Source: JBDXHU01 sp039989475 (GTDB lineage: Bacteria > Pseudomonadota > Gammaproteobacteria > Pseudomonadales > Halieaceae). From it: a DNA stretch of 64,000 bases. Position 1 is the stretch's first letter. Each line of letters opens with the position of its first letter. The position numbers were made by a program, and so were the translations under genes. A model generated the notes under the pieces. It was not told where the DNA came from, searched no databases, and saw nothing but the letters and a program-made list of their open reading frames with translations. The stretch lies in contig JBDXHU010000012.1 in the NCBI GenBank assembly GCA_039989475.1, positions 215,520 to 279,519 on the forward strand, given 5' to 3'. Below, piece after piece: positions 17,877 through 25,866 of the stretch.

Positions 17877-18921
17877 TCAAATAGCCCTTGGGCAAGGGTT
17901 GGCGGTAATTATTTTCTATTATCCAGGGCGCAGGCGCCTGGTTTCCGGGTGTGAACTTTACCGCATATTCCCGCAGCTGTCCCTCACCCTCGTGCCAGAA
18001 ACGCATTCTCAATCCCAGCGACGGGCGCGGGGTAGAACCGAATTCATTATTGGCCACCAGATCCCTGATCCAGCTATTGACCTCATCGTCAACTTCATCA
18101 GAGCCGTGGCGCTGGGCGATCAGGCCCGCGACCCGCTCGGGCGTGGCGCCGCGCATTCGCAACAGCACATCTTCCGGTGCGGTAGCTGAATTAGGCATAC
18201 CCGCCCAGCTCAGGCTGACGCGATTGGCAAAGGCATTGTCCGCCCACAAATCACGGTGCTCGGACCAGCCCATAACCGCCTGCAGCTCATGGGGGGACTC
18301 CAGCCGGCGATTGCGCGGCGGTGGCAGACCCCTGGAGCGATAATCCCGGGCTTCAGCGCCATTGATGCTCACCAGGTCATCGGCGTCGACGTAGTCAGCC
18401 AGTCTTGCCGCCATCACTTCCGCCTCACGATAGTCTACGCCGTGTTGGGCCAGCAGGGCCTGGGTGCGACCGGTTGCTTGCGGGACAATGCCATAGAGGC
18501 CGCTCTCGTCCTGTATGGCGAAGCGTGTGAAGCCGTATCCCTGGTAAGCCACTCCATCAAAGATCAGGTCGGCACGACCCGCGCGTATGCGGGCAAATCC
18601 CGAGATCACGGATTCCTCATCGGCTGCCGGGCTCAAGAAAACGCCGGCACGCCCGATGTCTGCCGTGGCGATCTTGTAGAGTAGCGTGGCCCGTGTGCTC
18701 AATTCGGCAATACCGCCATTGCTGGCGTCTACCCGGTTACCGGCCAGCTGCAAGGACTTTCCATACCACTGGGCGATAGATGCAGCTGCGATACCAAGAA
18801 AGGCCAGCACCCATATTGTGGCTACAAGGATGTAGCCGCCTGTGTGCCTGCTCACGCTTTCGTGCTTGCTCGCGGTTTCGTGACTGCTCACGTTTTTGTG
18901 CTTGTTCGCGTTTAAGATCAT
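17833..18921 (-). CDS. gspK: Type II secretion minor pseudopilin GspK
   Basis: 362 residues from the ATG at 18921, which overlaps the gspJ stop as ATGA; a longer reading to 19035 lies wholly inside gspJ and is rejected. The hydrophobic segment is GYILVATIWVLAFLGIAAAS, preceded by HTG-G in place of the usual short prepilin leader end. The globular domain has SGLYGIVPQATGR, DYVDADDLVSINGAE and SPHELQAVMGW, the helix-rich insert known in GspK. It caps the pseudopilus with GspI and GspJ. The 24 residues ahead of the membrane segment are unusually long and hold a 12-residue tandem duplication rich in H, K and S (see findings). Confidence 0.9.
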   Translation of the reverse strand: MILNANKHKNVSSHETASKHESVSRHTGGYILVATIWVLAFLGIAAASIAQWYGKSLQLAGNRVDASNGGIAELSTRATLLYKIATADIGRAGVFLSPAADEESVISGFARIRAGRADLIFDGVAYQGYGFTRFAIQDESGLYGIVPQATGRTQALLAQHGVDYREAEVMAARLADYVDADDLVSINGAEARDYRSRGLPPPRNRRLESPHELQAVMGWSEHRDLWADNAFANRVSLSWAGMPNSATAPEDVLLRMRGATPERVAGLIAQRHGSDEVDDEVNSWIRDLVANNEFGSTPRPSLGLRMRFWHEGEGQLREYAVKFTPGNQAPAPWIIENNYRQPLPKGYLSETARTAQLPDFVL

Positions 18922-19523
18922 ATTCCCAGTATGTCCGTTACATCGAGGCGGGGCGTTCGCCGCCCTATGATTGCCACATGCCAAAACTCCTCTCCCTGTA
19001 GCAATGGCATTTGCAGTGCAAAGCCTGCAGGCCATTGTTCCTGGCCTTCATTGGACACCCAGCCGGGTGAATATGTTCCTTCCTTATTTACTACCAGGAA
19101 TCGCGGTGGATTGATCAGTTCAGACTGTGGCCAGCTTTGCAGCGACAGGTACTCGCCATCTCGCTCCCTGTAACGCAGCTCTGTGAAGTCACCGGTGGCC
19201 ACCAGGGCCAATTCGAAAGGTGTGGGAATGCCTGATTCGGTCTGCAGTGGCGACAAGGTAAGACCGCTTACCCGCCCTTCCTTTAACTTAAAAGGATATT
19301 CCTTGCTGGCCATACCGCCGGAGAGAAGCTGGCGGAACCAGAATTGGCGCAATTCCGCCGAGCGGAAATCATCCGTCTTCTGCGAAAGACGACGCTCGAT
19401 CATCAGCACCTGGCTAACCCCGTCAATCAGCATCACGCTCATCATCGAGGTAATGACGAGCACAACCAGCACCTCCAACAGCGTGAAGCCGCGGCTGCCG
19501 GGCCTAGATACCAATGGTCGCAT
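18918..19523 (-). CDS. gspJ: Type II secretion minor pseudopilin GspJ
   Basis: 201 residues. The prepilin signature RGFTLLEVLVVLVITSMMSV at residues 11-30, with glycine before the cleavage site and the +5 glutamate, is intact. The rest is a soluble beta domain of the size usual for GspJ. It forms the pseudopilus tip complex with GspI and GspK. It overlaps gspI by 20 bases upstream and gspK by 4 bases downstream. Confidence 0.9.
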   Translation of the reverse strand: MRPLVSRPGSRGFTLLEVLVVLVITSMMSVMLIDGVSQVLMIERRLSQKTDDFRSAELRQFWFRQLLSGGMASKEYPFKLKEGRVSGLTLSPLQTESGIPTPFELALVATGDFTELRYRERDGEYLSLQSWPQSELINPPRFLVVNKEGTYSPGWVSNEGQEQWPAGFALQMPLLQGEEFWHVAIIGRRTPRLDVTDILGI

Positions 19524-19920
19524 CCGTCACCTGTAGCTTCCTGTATCCGACCTGACGCAGTTTAAAAGTCTGGTCGGGCGTGCCATCACGCTCAAGCTTT
19601 ACGGTTAGCTCATAGAGACCGAATTCATTACTGCGAACCATGTTGCCGGGCCTGACGGGTTCTACCAGTTCGCTTTGCCAGGACAGGATTGCCGCGCCCA
19701 ACTGCTTACTGCCGCTGGGCGTCTCCATTGGATTCAGTACCTCGAGGTAACTGAGGGCATTGTCTACATCGGTGCTCTCTATCGCGATCGCATCAAAGCG
19801 CGCCGTACCGATCATCATGCTGTTGATCCAACTGTAGAGGCCCAGCGCCGAGGTCGCGAACACAGTCATGGCGACAATGGCTTCCAACAGGGTAAAACCG
19901 CTATGCCGTTGCCTGATCAT
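19504..19920 (-). CDS. gspI: Type II secretion minor pseudopilin GspI
   Basis: 138 residues. The prepilin motif SGFTLLEAIVAMTVFATSAL at residues 7-26 carries the conserved G(-1), F(+1) and E(+5). The C-terminal domain ends YRKLQVTDATIGI. The start ATG overlaps the gspH stop (ATGA). It initiates pseudopilus assembly with GspJ, GspK and GspH. Confidence 0.9.
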   Translation of the reverse strand: MIRQRHSGFTLLEAIVAMTVFATSALGLYSWINSMMIGTARFDAIAIESTDVDNALSYLEVLNPMETPSGSKQLGAAILSWQSELVEPVRPGNMVRSNEFGLYELTVKLERDGTPDQTFKLRQVGYRKLQVTDATIGI

Positions 19921-20360
19921 GGCGCGAAAGGACTGCAGAGAGGCGGCGTCAAGTTGAACTCCTCGACCTGATCATCGCGAGTGAGTTGCAGACGGCCACC
20001 GTCACAGACACCATTGCTGCGATAGCGAATACCCTGCTCAGCGCCCGCTTTCATAGACCAGCCGGCAGGCAAGTCCAGTGGCACAGCTTGCGCCTGGCCA
20101 GGCAGAGCAGTGAGGGTAAAACCCTGCTGTTGCTGATAGGCCGAGTAAGGCAAGGCGGCAATAGCATCCAGCAACTCGCGCCGCTCAAAGGCTCGCTGCC
20201 CCGAATCATAAAGCCTGGCCAGTTGCGGCAAGGCCAAACCGGTCATCGCCGCCATCAAGGTCAGCACAACCAACAGCTCCAGAATAGTGAAACCGCTGTG
20301 CCGGGGAACAGCCTGGGGCGTCTTACTCGGTGTCACCGGGAAGATAACCGACGTCTTCAT
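19917..20360 (-). CDS. gspH: Type II secretion minor pseudopilin GspH
   Basis: 147 residues from the ATG at 20360. This start lies inside gspG (38-base overlap) and gives a 26-residue leader before SGFTILELLVVLTLMAAMTG, the prepilin motif with E(+5). A much longer in-frame reading to 20558 would only add translated gspG sequence. The globular part is short and ends with a cysteine pair (C-D-G-G and P-L-C). It links the minor tip complex to the GspG filament. Confidence 0.85.
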   Translation of the reverse strand: MKTSVIFPVTPSKTPQAVPRHSGFTILELLVVLTLMAAMTGLALPQLARLYDSGQRAFERRELLDAIAALPYSAYQQQQGFTLTALPGQAQAVPLDLPAGWSMKAGAEQGIRYRSNGVCDGGRLQLTRDDQVEEFNLTPPLCSPFAP

Positions 20361-20790
20361 TGATATCTGTTCCACCCAGCTGCCCGTCGCCACCGAAGGA
20401 GTAGAGCGCGAAGGGCTGACCGTTGGCGCCGGGAATGCTGTATTGATAGTCGTTGCCCCAGGGGTCAGGGGGCACCGCCTCGTCAAGGTAGGGGCCGCGC
20501 CAGCGCGAGCGCACCGGCTCTTCCTGGGGGCGCTCATACAGCGTATCCAGTCCCTCATCCTCCGTGGGAAAACGACCGGTATCCAGACGCATGGTTTCCA
20601 GACTGCCCTTTAACATTTTAATCTGGGTCTTCGCGGTCTTGGCTTTGGAGGCATCGACCTGGCCAAACATGCGCGGCCCTACCAGGCCCGCCAACATCCC
20701 CATGATTACCAATACCACCAACATCTCCAGCAGTGAAAAGCCTGACTGTGGGTGTTTGAGCGCGCTGCTCCGCTTCATGTGTTTCCTCAT
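20323..20790 (-). CDS. gspG: Type II secretion major pseudopilin GspG
   Basis: 155 residues. The motif SGFSLLEMLVVLVIMGMLAG at residues 16-35 is a standard prepilin N-terminus. The C-terminal half has RFPTEDEGLDTL, DPWGNDYQY and FGGDGQLGGTDINED, the calcium-binding loop that defines GspG. It polymerises into the periplasmic pseudopilus. Its ATG overlaps the gspF stop by 4 bases. Confidence 0.95.
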   Translation of the reverse strand: MRKHMKRSSALKHPQSGFSLLEMLVVLVIMGMLAGLVGPRMFGQVDASKAKTAKTQIKMLKGSLETMRLDTGRFPTEDEGLDTLYERPQEEPVRSRWRGPYLDEAVPPDPWGNDYQYSIPGANGQPFALYSFGGDGQLGGTDINEDVGYLPGDTE

Positions 20791-21986
20791 AGTGCTACGT
20801 CATTAACCGAAGTGATGGCCAGGATCACTCCACCCATAATGAAGCCAACGGCCGCACCTATGAGCAGAATCGAAACCGGTTCAATCAACTGTAAAAATTT
20901 CCTCATCCGCTGCTTACCCTGGCTGATATGCATGCCCGCCAGTGTTTCCAACATGCGCGGCAGCTGGCCGCTCTGCTCGCCTACCTTGACCAGGTTGAAG
21001 CCAATTTCTGTGACCACCTGGTTGGCCTGCAAGCTCTCCGCCAGTTTCTCACCAGCCCGCACGGAACGCTCCACCTGTTGCAGGCGCCCCTTCATGGATT
21101 CATATTCAACGTCTTTTTCCGCCAGCCGCAGAGCCTGGGTCAGCTCCACCCTGTTTTCCAACAACGTTCCCAACAACGAGGCCCAGCGGGCAATGGCAGC
21201 CTCGATCAACCAGGCACCCACCATGGGAACCGCATACAGTCGCTGACGAAACTGGTGACGATTGGGCGGCTTGGAATACCAGGTCACGCCCAACAATACC
21301 GCCAGGCCAACCGCCGCGCCTATGAGCAGCATGTTCTCGTTAAAGAACTTGCCCGAGCCGAGCACGATCAATGCCAGCAAGGGCAAGTCGCCATCGGCCT
21401 TGTCCAACAGGTTGGTGAACTTGGGCACTACCATGACAAAAATGAGAATCACTGCAGAGATACCGGAGACCACGAGAATAGACGGGTAGGTAAGCGCATT
21501 ACGCACCTCCTTCTCGGTCTCCAATTCGTATGACCACTGGTCCACGCCACGACGCAGTGCCTGCGGTAATTGGCCGGTCATCTCACCCGATTCACCCAGC
21601 GAGAAAAAATAGCCGGGGATGTCCAGGCCCGATTCGCGCAGTGCCAGGGAGAATGCCTGACCACCGCGCACAGCCTTGGTAATACGCTTAAAGGCATCAC
21701 GGGTTTGCTGGTTCGGGGTTGAGTCAGCGATGGAACTTACCGCCACCTCCAGCGAGACACCGGATTCCAGCAAGGCGCAAAACTGGTAGATAACCAGTTG
21801 CAGGTCGTCGGCCTTGTCCGGCTTGGAACTGCTGCGCCTGGCCACAACCGCAGGCGCCGGCTTCAGCTCAATTAGTTGCAGGTTCTCTTTGCGTAACTGC
21901 CGTGCCGCCACCTTGTCATTGGCTGCATCCAGTTGCCCGGAGATCGTCTTTCCCTGCAGGTTTATGCCCTTGTAGGAATACAGCAT
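20787..21986 (-). CDS. gspF: Type II secretion inner-membrane platform protein GspF
   Basis: 399 residues. Two T2SSF domains, each with paired acidic/glycine motifs (SLGESGEMTGQLPQALRRG at about 131-149 and LVKVGEQSGQLPRMLETLA in the second), and three membrane segments at about 170-195, 220-245 and 370-395. It is the rotor-like platform that couples GspE to pseudopilus assembly. The start ATG shares one base with the gspE stop (TGATG). Confidence 0.95.
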   Translation of the reverse strand: MLYSYKGINLQGKTISGQLDAANDKVAARQLRKENLQLIELKPAPAVVARRSSSKPDKADDLQLVIYQFCALLESGVSLEVAVSSIADSTPNQQTRDAFKRITKAVRGGQAFSLALRESGLDIPGYFFSLGESGEMTGQLPQALRRGVDQWSYELETEKEVRNALTYPSILVVSGISAVILIFVMVVPKFTNLLDKADGDLPLLALIVLGSGKFFNENMLLIGAAVGLAVLLGVTWYSKPPNRHQFRQRLYAVPMVGAWLIEAAIARWASLLGTLLENRVELTQALRLAEKDVEYESMKGRLQQVERSVRAGEKLAESLQANQVVTEIGFNLVKVGEQSGQLPRMLETLAGMHISQGKQRMRKFLQLIEPVSILLIGAAVGFIMGGVILAITSVNDVAL

Positions 21987-23641
21987 CAGTGCTCCGCCGC
22001 AGTCACACGCAGCACCTCATCGACACTGGTCAGACCCTGCGCCGCTTTCACCAGTCCATCCATGCGCAATGTGCGAGTACCCTGCGATACCGCCAGTTGC
22101 AACATATCCTGGTGGCTGGCTCCCTGCAGAATCATCTCCTGCAAGGCTGGCGTCACCTCCACGACCTCGTGAATACCGGTACGACCACTGTATCCGTGAC
22201 CAAAGCAATGACTGCAACCAACCGCATCCCGCCACTCATCGCCGGCGCTATCGATGTGCGCAATCATCTCCGAGATACCGGCAGCGGGCGCAGCCGGCAC
22301 GGCACAGTGCTTACACAAGACCCGCACCAGGCGCTGGGCCATGACCATCCGCACCGGCGTGGCGACCAGGAAGGGGTCGACACCCATATCAATCAGCCGT
22401 GTAAACGCGCTAACCGCATCGTTCGTGTGCAGGGTGGACAACACCAGGTGACCCGTGAGGGAGGACTGAATGGCAATCTCCGCAGTTTCCAGGTCTCTAA
22501 TCTCACCCACCATCATCACGTCCGGGTCCTGGCGCAAGACCGAACGCAGGGCGGTGGCAAAGGTATAGCCAATTTCAGCGTGGGTTTGTAATTGGGTGAT
22601 GCCAGCCAGCTGGAATTCCACCGGATCCTCAACCGTAATGATTTTCTTGCTGTCATCACTGACATGATCCAGCACTGAATAGAGCGTGGTCGACTTTCCC
22701 GAGCCGGTCGGCCCGGTGACCAGGATAATCCCGTGGGGCTGGGTGATATGCCGTTTTATGACGGTCATATTGTCTTCTGCGATGCCGATACCGCCCAGCG
22801 ACACCGTCTTATTGTCCTTGGGCAACAAGCGCATAACCACGGACTCGCCGTGCACACCCGGAGCCGCTGACACCCGCAAATCGATTTCCTGCCCGGACAG
22901 GCGTGCCGTAAAACGGCCATCCTGGGGCAGGCGGCGCTCGGCAATATCCATGCCCGACACCAGCTTGACCCGGCTGGATATCGCGCTGAAGCGTTCCACG
23001 GGCAGGGTGTAGCGATTATAGAGCACGCCATCGACCCGAAAGCGCACTTCCATCTTGTGCTCGCCGGGCTCTATGTGGATATCCGAAGCGTTCTGGTCGT
23101 AGGCCTGTGCCAGCATGTTATTGACAAATTCGATGACCGGGGCCTCTTCTGCCAATTCCCGCAAGTGCTCGGCGTCATCCCCGTAGTACTCGCCGCCGGC
23201 ATCGGGAGAAACCGTCTCCAACACTCGCTCCAGGTCGTAGTCGCGCATCACGTTCCAGGCCAGTTGCATACCGTGGAACGCCCGCTCAAGTATTTCCGAC
23301 ACCGTGGGATCGCAGACATTGGGGCCCACGCAATTCACCACGTCGTCATCAATCCAGGCGATAACGCCCAAATCCAGCCACCAGTCAGGGTCCAGGCCGC
23401 TCTGTTCAACGACTTCAGCAAAGGATTCGCTGGTCACCGGCAAATCGGCTGGGCTCAACATCGGCGCAGCATAGAGCTCGCTGAGCACAGGCAGTAAATT
23501 GTCCTCCGATACCGCCCCGAGGCGCATAAGGATGGAGTCCAGGCGTCCACCGAGGCTGGCCTGCACGGTTTTTGCACGCTCAATATCCTCTTGCGATACC
23601 AAACCGCGCTGCATCAAAGCGCTGCCAAGATATGACGACAA
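21986..23641 (-). CDS. gspE: Type II secretion ATPase GspE
   Basis: 551 residues. It starts with TTG at 23641, supported by a GGGGGA ribosome-binding site about 8 bases upstream. The N-terminal domain (about 1-150) binds GspL. The ATPase core has Walker A GPTGSGKSTT (around 317-326), an Asp box and Walker B-like VGEIRDLETAE, and a His box LVLSTLHTNDAV. A zinc-binding C-x-x-C pair occurs twice, as C-K-H-C and C-S-H-C, as in T2SS and PilB-type ATPases. It powers pseudopilus extension and is the first gene of the eleven-gene gsp operon. Confidence 0.95.
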   Translation of the reverse strand: MSSYLGSALMQRGLVSQEDIERAKTVQASLGGRLDSILMRLGAVSEDNLLPVLSELYAAPMLSPADLPVTSESFAEVVEQSGLDPDWWLDLGVIAWIDDDVVNCVGPNVCDPTVSEILERAFHGMQLAWNVMRDYDLERVLETVSPDAGGEYYGDDAEHLRELAEEAPVIEFVNNMLAQAYDQNASDIHIEPGEHKMEVRFRVDGVLYNRYTLPVERFSAISSRVKLVSGMDIAERRLPQDGRFTARLSGQEIDLRVSAAPGVHGESVVMRLLPKDNKTVSLGGIGIAEDNMTVIKRHITQPHGIILVTGPTGSGKSTTLYSVLDHVSDDSKKIITVEDPVEFQLAGITQLQTHAEIGYTFATALRSVLRQDPDVMMVGEIRDLETAEIAIQSSLTGHLVLSTLHTNDAVSAFTRLIDMGVDPFLVATPVRMVMAQRLVRVLCKHCAVPAAPAAGISEMIAHIDSAGDEWRDAVGCSHCFGHGYSGRTGIHEVVEVTPALQEMILQGASHQDMLQLAVSQGTRTLRMDGLVKAAQGLTSVDEVLRVTAAEH

Positions 23642-23666
23642 ACTTATCCCCCTGTTTTAGCCGGCG

Positions 23667-23672
23667 ATTGTA
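23667..23672 (-). promoter_or_regulatory. Possible -10 box for the gsp operon
   Basis: On the minus strand the hexamer is TACAAT, 25-30 bases upstream of the gspE TTG. No good -35 lies at 17 bases. The 202-base gap between gspE and the divergent YkgJ gene must hold both promoters. Confidence 0.3.
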
Positions 23673-23843
23673 CCAGAAGTCTTCTACAAGCCGCTGCTTT
23701 CGCTGCCTGCATAATGACTTAGTCCCTATCTATGCCAGTCGGTTCCCAAACAGCAAATCAAGGCCTGTCACAGGCAAATACTATTAATGCTTTATATGCT
23801 CCGATAAAATGACCTCCCCAGGATAGATAAGCGGTAGGCCAGA

Positions 23844-24401
23844 GTGTCGGATAAACCAATAACACGTGAGTGCAATGGCTGCACGGCCTGCTGTGATGGC
23901 TGGTTGCAAACCAATGTCGATGGTTGCGAAATTGGCGCTGGCAAACCCTGCAAGCACATAAGCAAGACCGGCTGTACGATTTATGCCACCCGACCATTTG
24001 ATCCCTGTGTCGGTTTCCGCTGTGGCTGGCTCCTCAATGATTCGATGCCGGACTGGATGAAACCTAATGTCGCCAGGGTGATCATCAAGCCTGGTGCTAT
24101 CTGGGAACGCCCAGGCTCGCGAGTTCGTGTGAACCTGGCAACGGCGGTCGGACCACGCATTCCCGGCAAGACCATTCAGTGGCTGAGAAACTACGCAAGA
24201 AATGAGCGATGTGATTTTCTCTGCCATGAACACGTGCGAGAGGGGAAAACCTACACCGGTGCACTGTCGTATTTTGGCGCTGGTTCCCCGGAATTTGAGC
24301 AAGAGGTCGAAAACTGGAAGGCCTCGGGATATGACTTCACAGTAACCGCCAGCAACAGCACCATGGTTATTGGGGATAAGTTCTTCAAGCAGCATCGATA
24401 G
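23844..24401 (+). CDS. YkgJ-type cysteine-cluster protein (copy 1)
   Basis: 185 residues, GTG start. Near the N-terminus C-N-G-C-T-A-C-C-D-G-W is followed by further cysteines (GKPCKH, GCTIY, DPCVGFRCGW), eight in the first 65 residues, the layout of the YkgJ / UPF0153 zinc- or iron-chelating family. The middle and end hold PRIPGKTIQW and HEHVREGKTYTG, which are nearly identical in the neighbour copy. The biochemical role of the family is not settled; metal or Fe-S binding is inferred from the cysteines. The gene is divergent from gspE. Confidence 0.8.
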   Translation: MSDKPITRECNGCTACCDGWLQTNVDGCEIGAGKPCKHISKTGCTIYATRPFDPCVGFRCGWLLNDSMPDWMKPNVARVIIKPGAIWERPGSRVRVNLATAVGPRIPGKTIQWLRNYARNERCDFLCHEHVREGKTYTGALSYFGAGSPEFEQEVENWKASGYDFTVTASNSTMVIGDKFFKQHR

Positions 24402-24487
24402 CTGTCGCGTGCTAGCTTTGCAGCATTGGCAGCTCTCGGCTAGCATTGAGATTCAGGGGTTAACCGAGGCCTGTAGTCGGAGTAATT

Positions 24488-25033
24488 GTGTCAAGTAATC
24501 AAACACCACGCAGCTGCGGCGAATGCACTGCCTGCTGTAATGGCTGGCTGCGCACCACTATTGACGGATGCGACCTGAGCCCTGGCAATCCCTGTAAACA
24601 TATTACGCCTAAAGGCTGCGGCATTTATTCAGTGCGCCCGGAAGATCCCTGCGCAATATTCAGCTGTGGCTGGTTGTTGAATCTGTCCATGCCGGACCGG
24701 CTTCAGCCCAATATTGCCAAGGTCATCATTAAACCTGGCGCCATCTGGGAGCGGCCATCTCTAAACATACCGGTACATGTGGCCACTGCTGTTGGCCCGC
24801 GCATTCCCGGAAAAACCATTCAATGGATGAGAGCTTACGCCCGCGAGGAAAACTGCCAGTTTATCTGCCACGAACATGTGCGTGAGGGCAAGACCTACAC
24901 CGGCGTGCTAAAACGATTCGGAATCGGCTCCCCGGAATTTGAACAAGACGTGGCCAACTGGAGCGCAGCGGGACATGCTTTTTACGTAACTCACAGCAAA
25001 AGCAAGCTGATCGTCAGCGACAAAAAATCCTAG
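24488..25033 (+). CDS. YkgJ-type cysteine-cluster protein (copy 2)
   Basis: 181 residues, GTG start with CGGAG about 6 bases ahead. It is a paralogue of the preceding gene: the same cysteine spacing (C-G-E-C-T-A-C-C-N-G-W, GNPCKH, GCGIY, DPCAIFSCGW), the same VAKVIIKPGAIWERP-like block and the same HEHVREGKTYTG block. Similarity extends over the full length, so this is a tandem gene duplication with later divergence. The 86 bases between the copies are long enough for an own promoter, but none is convincing. It ends 29 bases before the convergent SDR gene. Confidence 0.8.
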   Translation: MSSNQTPRSCGECTACCNGWLRTTIDGCDLSPGNPCKHITPKGCGIYSVRPEDPCAIFSCGWLLNLSMPDRLQPNIAKVIIKPGAIWERPSLNIPVHVATAVGPRIPGKTIQWMRAYAREENCQFICHEHVREGKTYTGVLKRFGIGSPEFEQDVANWSAAGHAFYVTHSKSKLIVSDKKS

Positions 25034-25062
25034 TCAATGCCAGTGCCAGGCCAATTTGCTTA

Positions 25063-25854
25063 TCACCCCCGCTGCGAAGAGCAGGACACCACCTCCCCGG
25101 TCATATAGCCGGAATAATCCGAGGCCAGGAACATCATCACATTGGCCACTTCCCAGACCTCGGCGGCGCGGCCGAAGGCTTCCTTGCTGGCCAACTCCTC
25201 CAGCAACTCCATCGGCGTGGTTTTCTTGAGGAACTCATGGAAGGCAATGGAGGGCGATACCGCGTTGATACGCACGCCGTGATCGGCGGCCTCCAGGGCT
25301 GAGCAGCGGGTTAATGCCATCACCCCGGCCTTGGCAGCGGCGTAATGGCACTGCTCTTTCTGCGCCCGCCAGCCCAGTACCGAGGCGTTGTTGACGATCA
25401 CCCCGGCGCCCCGGGGCTGCATCTTCCTGAGCATGGCCCGGGTCATGCGCATGGTGCCGGTCAGGGTGATATCAATCACCCGGTCCCACTCCTCGTCTTC
25501 CATCTCCACCAATAATTTTGTGCCACCGAGGCCGGCATTGTTGATCAGCACATCGACCCCACCGAGCCTGTCTTCTGCCGCATCGACCAGGGCCTGCACC
25601 TCGGCTTCATCGGTGACATTGGCGAGCTGGCCGTAAACCTCATCCAGACCCGTGTGTTCTTTGAGTGCGGCAACCGCCTTCTCCAGTCTACCCTCGTGGA
25701 TATCACTGATCATGACAGCACGAGCACCTTCCTCAGCGGCGCGGGTGGCCGCGGCAAAGCCGATGCCGGCACCCGCGGCGGCGGTGATTAGTACGCTCTT
25801 TCCCGCCAGCAAGTTGTGGCCGGGCACATAGGGTGGCGCTTCTTTCAATGCCAT
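25063..25854 (-). CDS. ipdF: Short-chain dehydrogenase, IpdF-like (HIP-CoA ring-modifying reductase)
   Basis: 263 residues. The nucleotide site is reading ITAAAGAGIGFAAATRAAEE (about 23-42), then NNAGLGG, a catalytic serine in NNASVLGW and the YAAAKAG tyrosine/lysine motif. The lead-in PYVPGHNLLAGK and the end GYMTGEVVSCSSQRG are typical of the SDR that sits beside steroid acyl-CoA dehydrogenases (Mycobacterium Rv3559c, IpdF; ScdE in Comamonas). That enzyme oxidises or reduces the 5-hydroxyl/keto of the HIP-derived CoA ester. Its position 12 bases after a dehydrogenase pair supports this. The stereochemistry and direction cannot be seen. Confidence 0.75.
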   Translation of the reverse strand: MALKEAPPYVPGHNLLAGKSVLITAAAGAGIGFAAATRAAEEGARAVMISDIHEGRLEKAVAALKEHTGLDEVYGQLANVTDEAEVQALVDAAEDRLGGVDVLINNAGLGGTKLLVEMEDEEWDRVIDITLTGTMRMTRAMLRKMQPRGAGVIVNNASVLGWRAQKEQCHYAAAKAGVMALTRCSALEAADHGVRINAVSPSIAFHEFLKKTTPMELLEELASKEAFGRAAEVWEVANVMMFLASDYSGYMTGEVVSCSSQRG

Positions 25855-25866
25855 TTCTGTTTCCTC

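Noticed and set aside
18922..19035. N-terminal extension of GspK
   Set aside because: It lies inside gspJ; the ATG at 18921 with ATGA overlap and prepilin leader is better.
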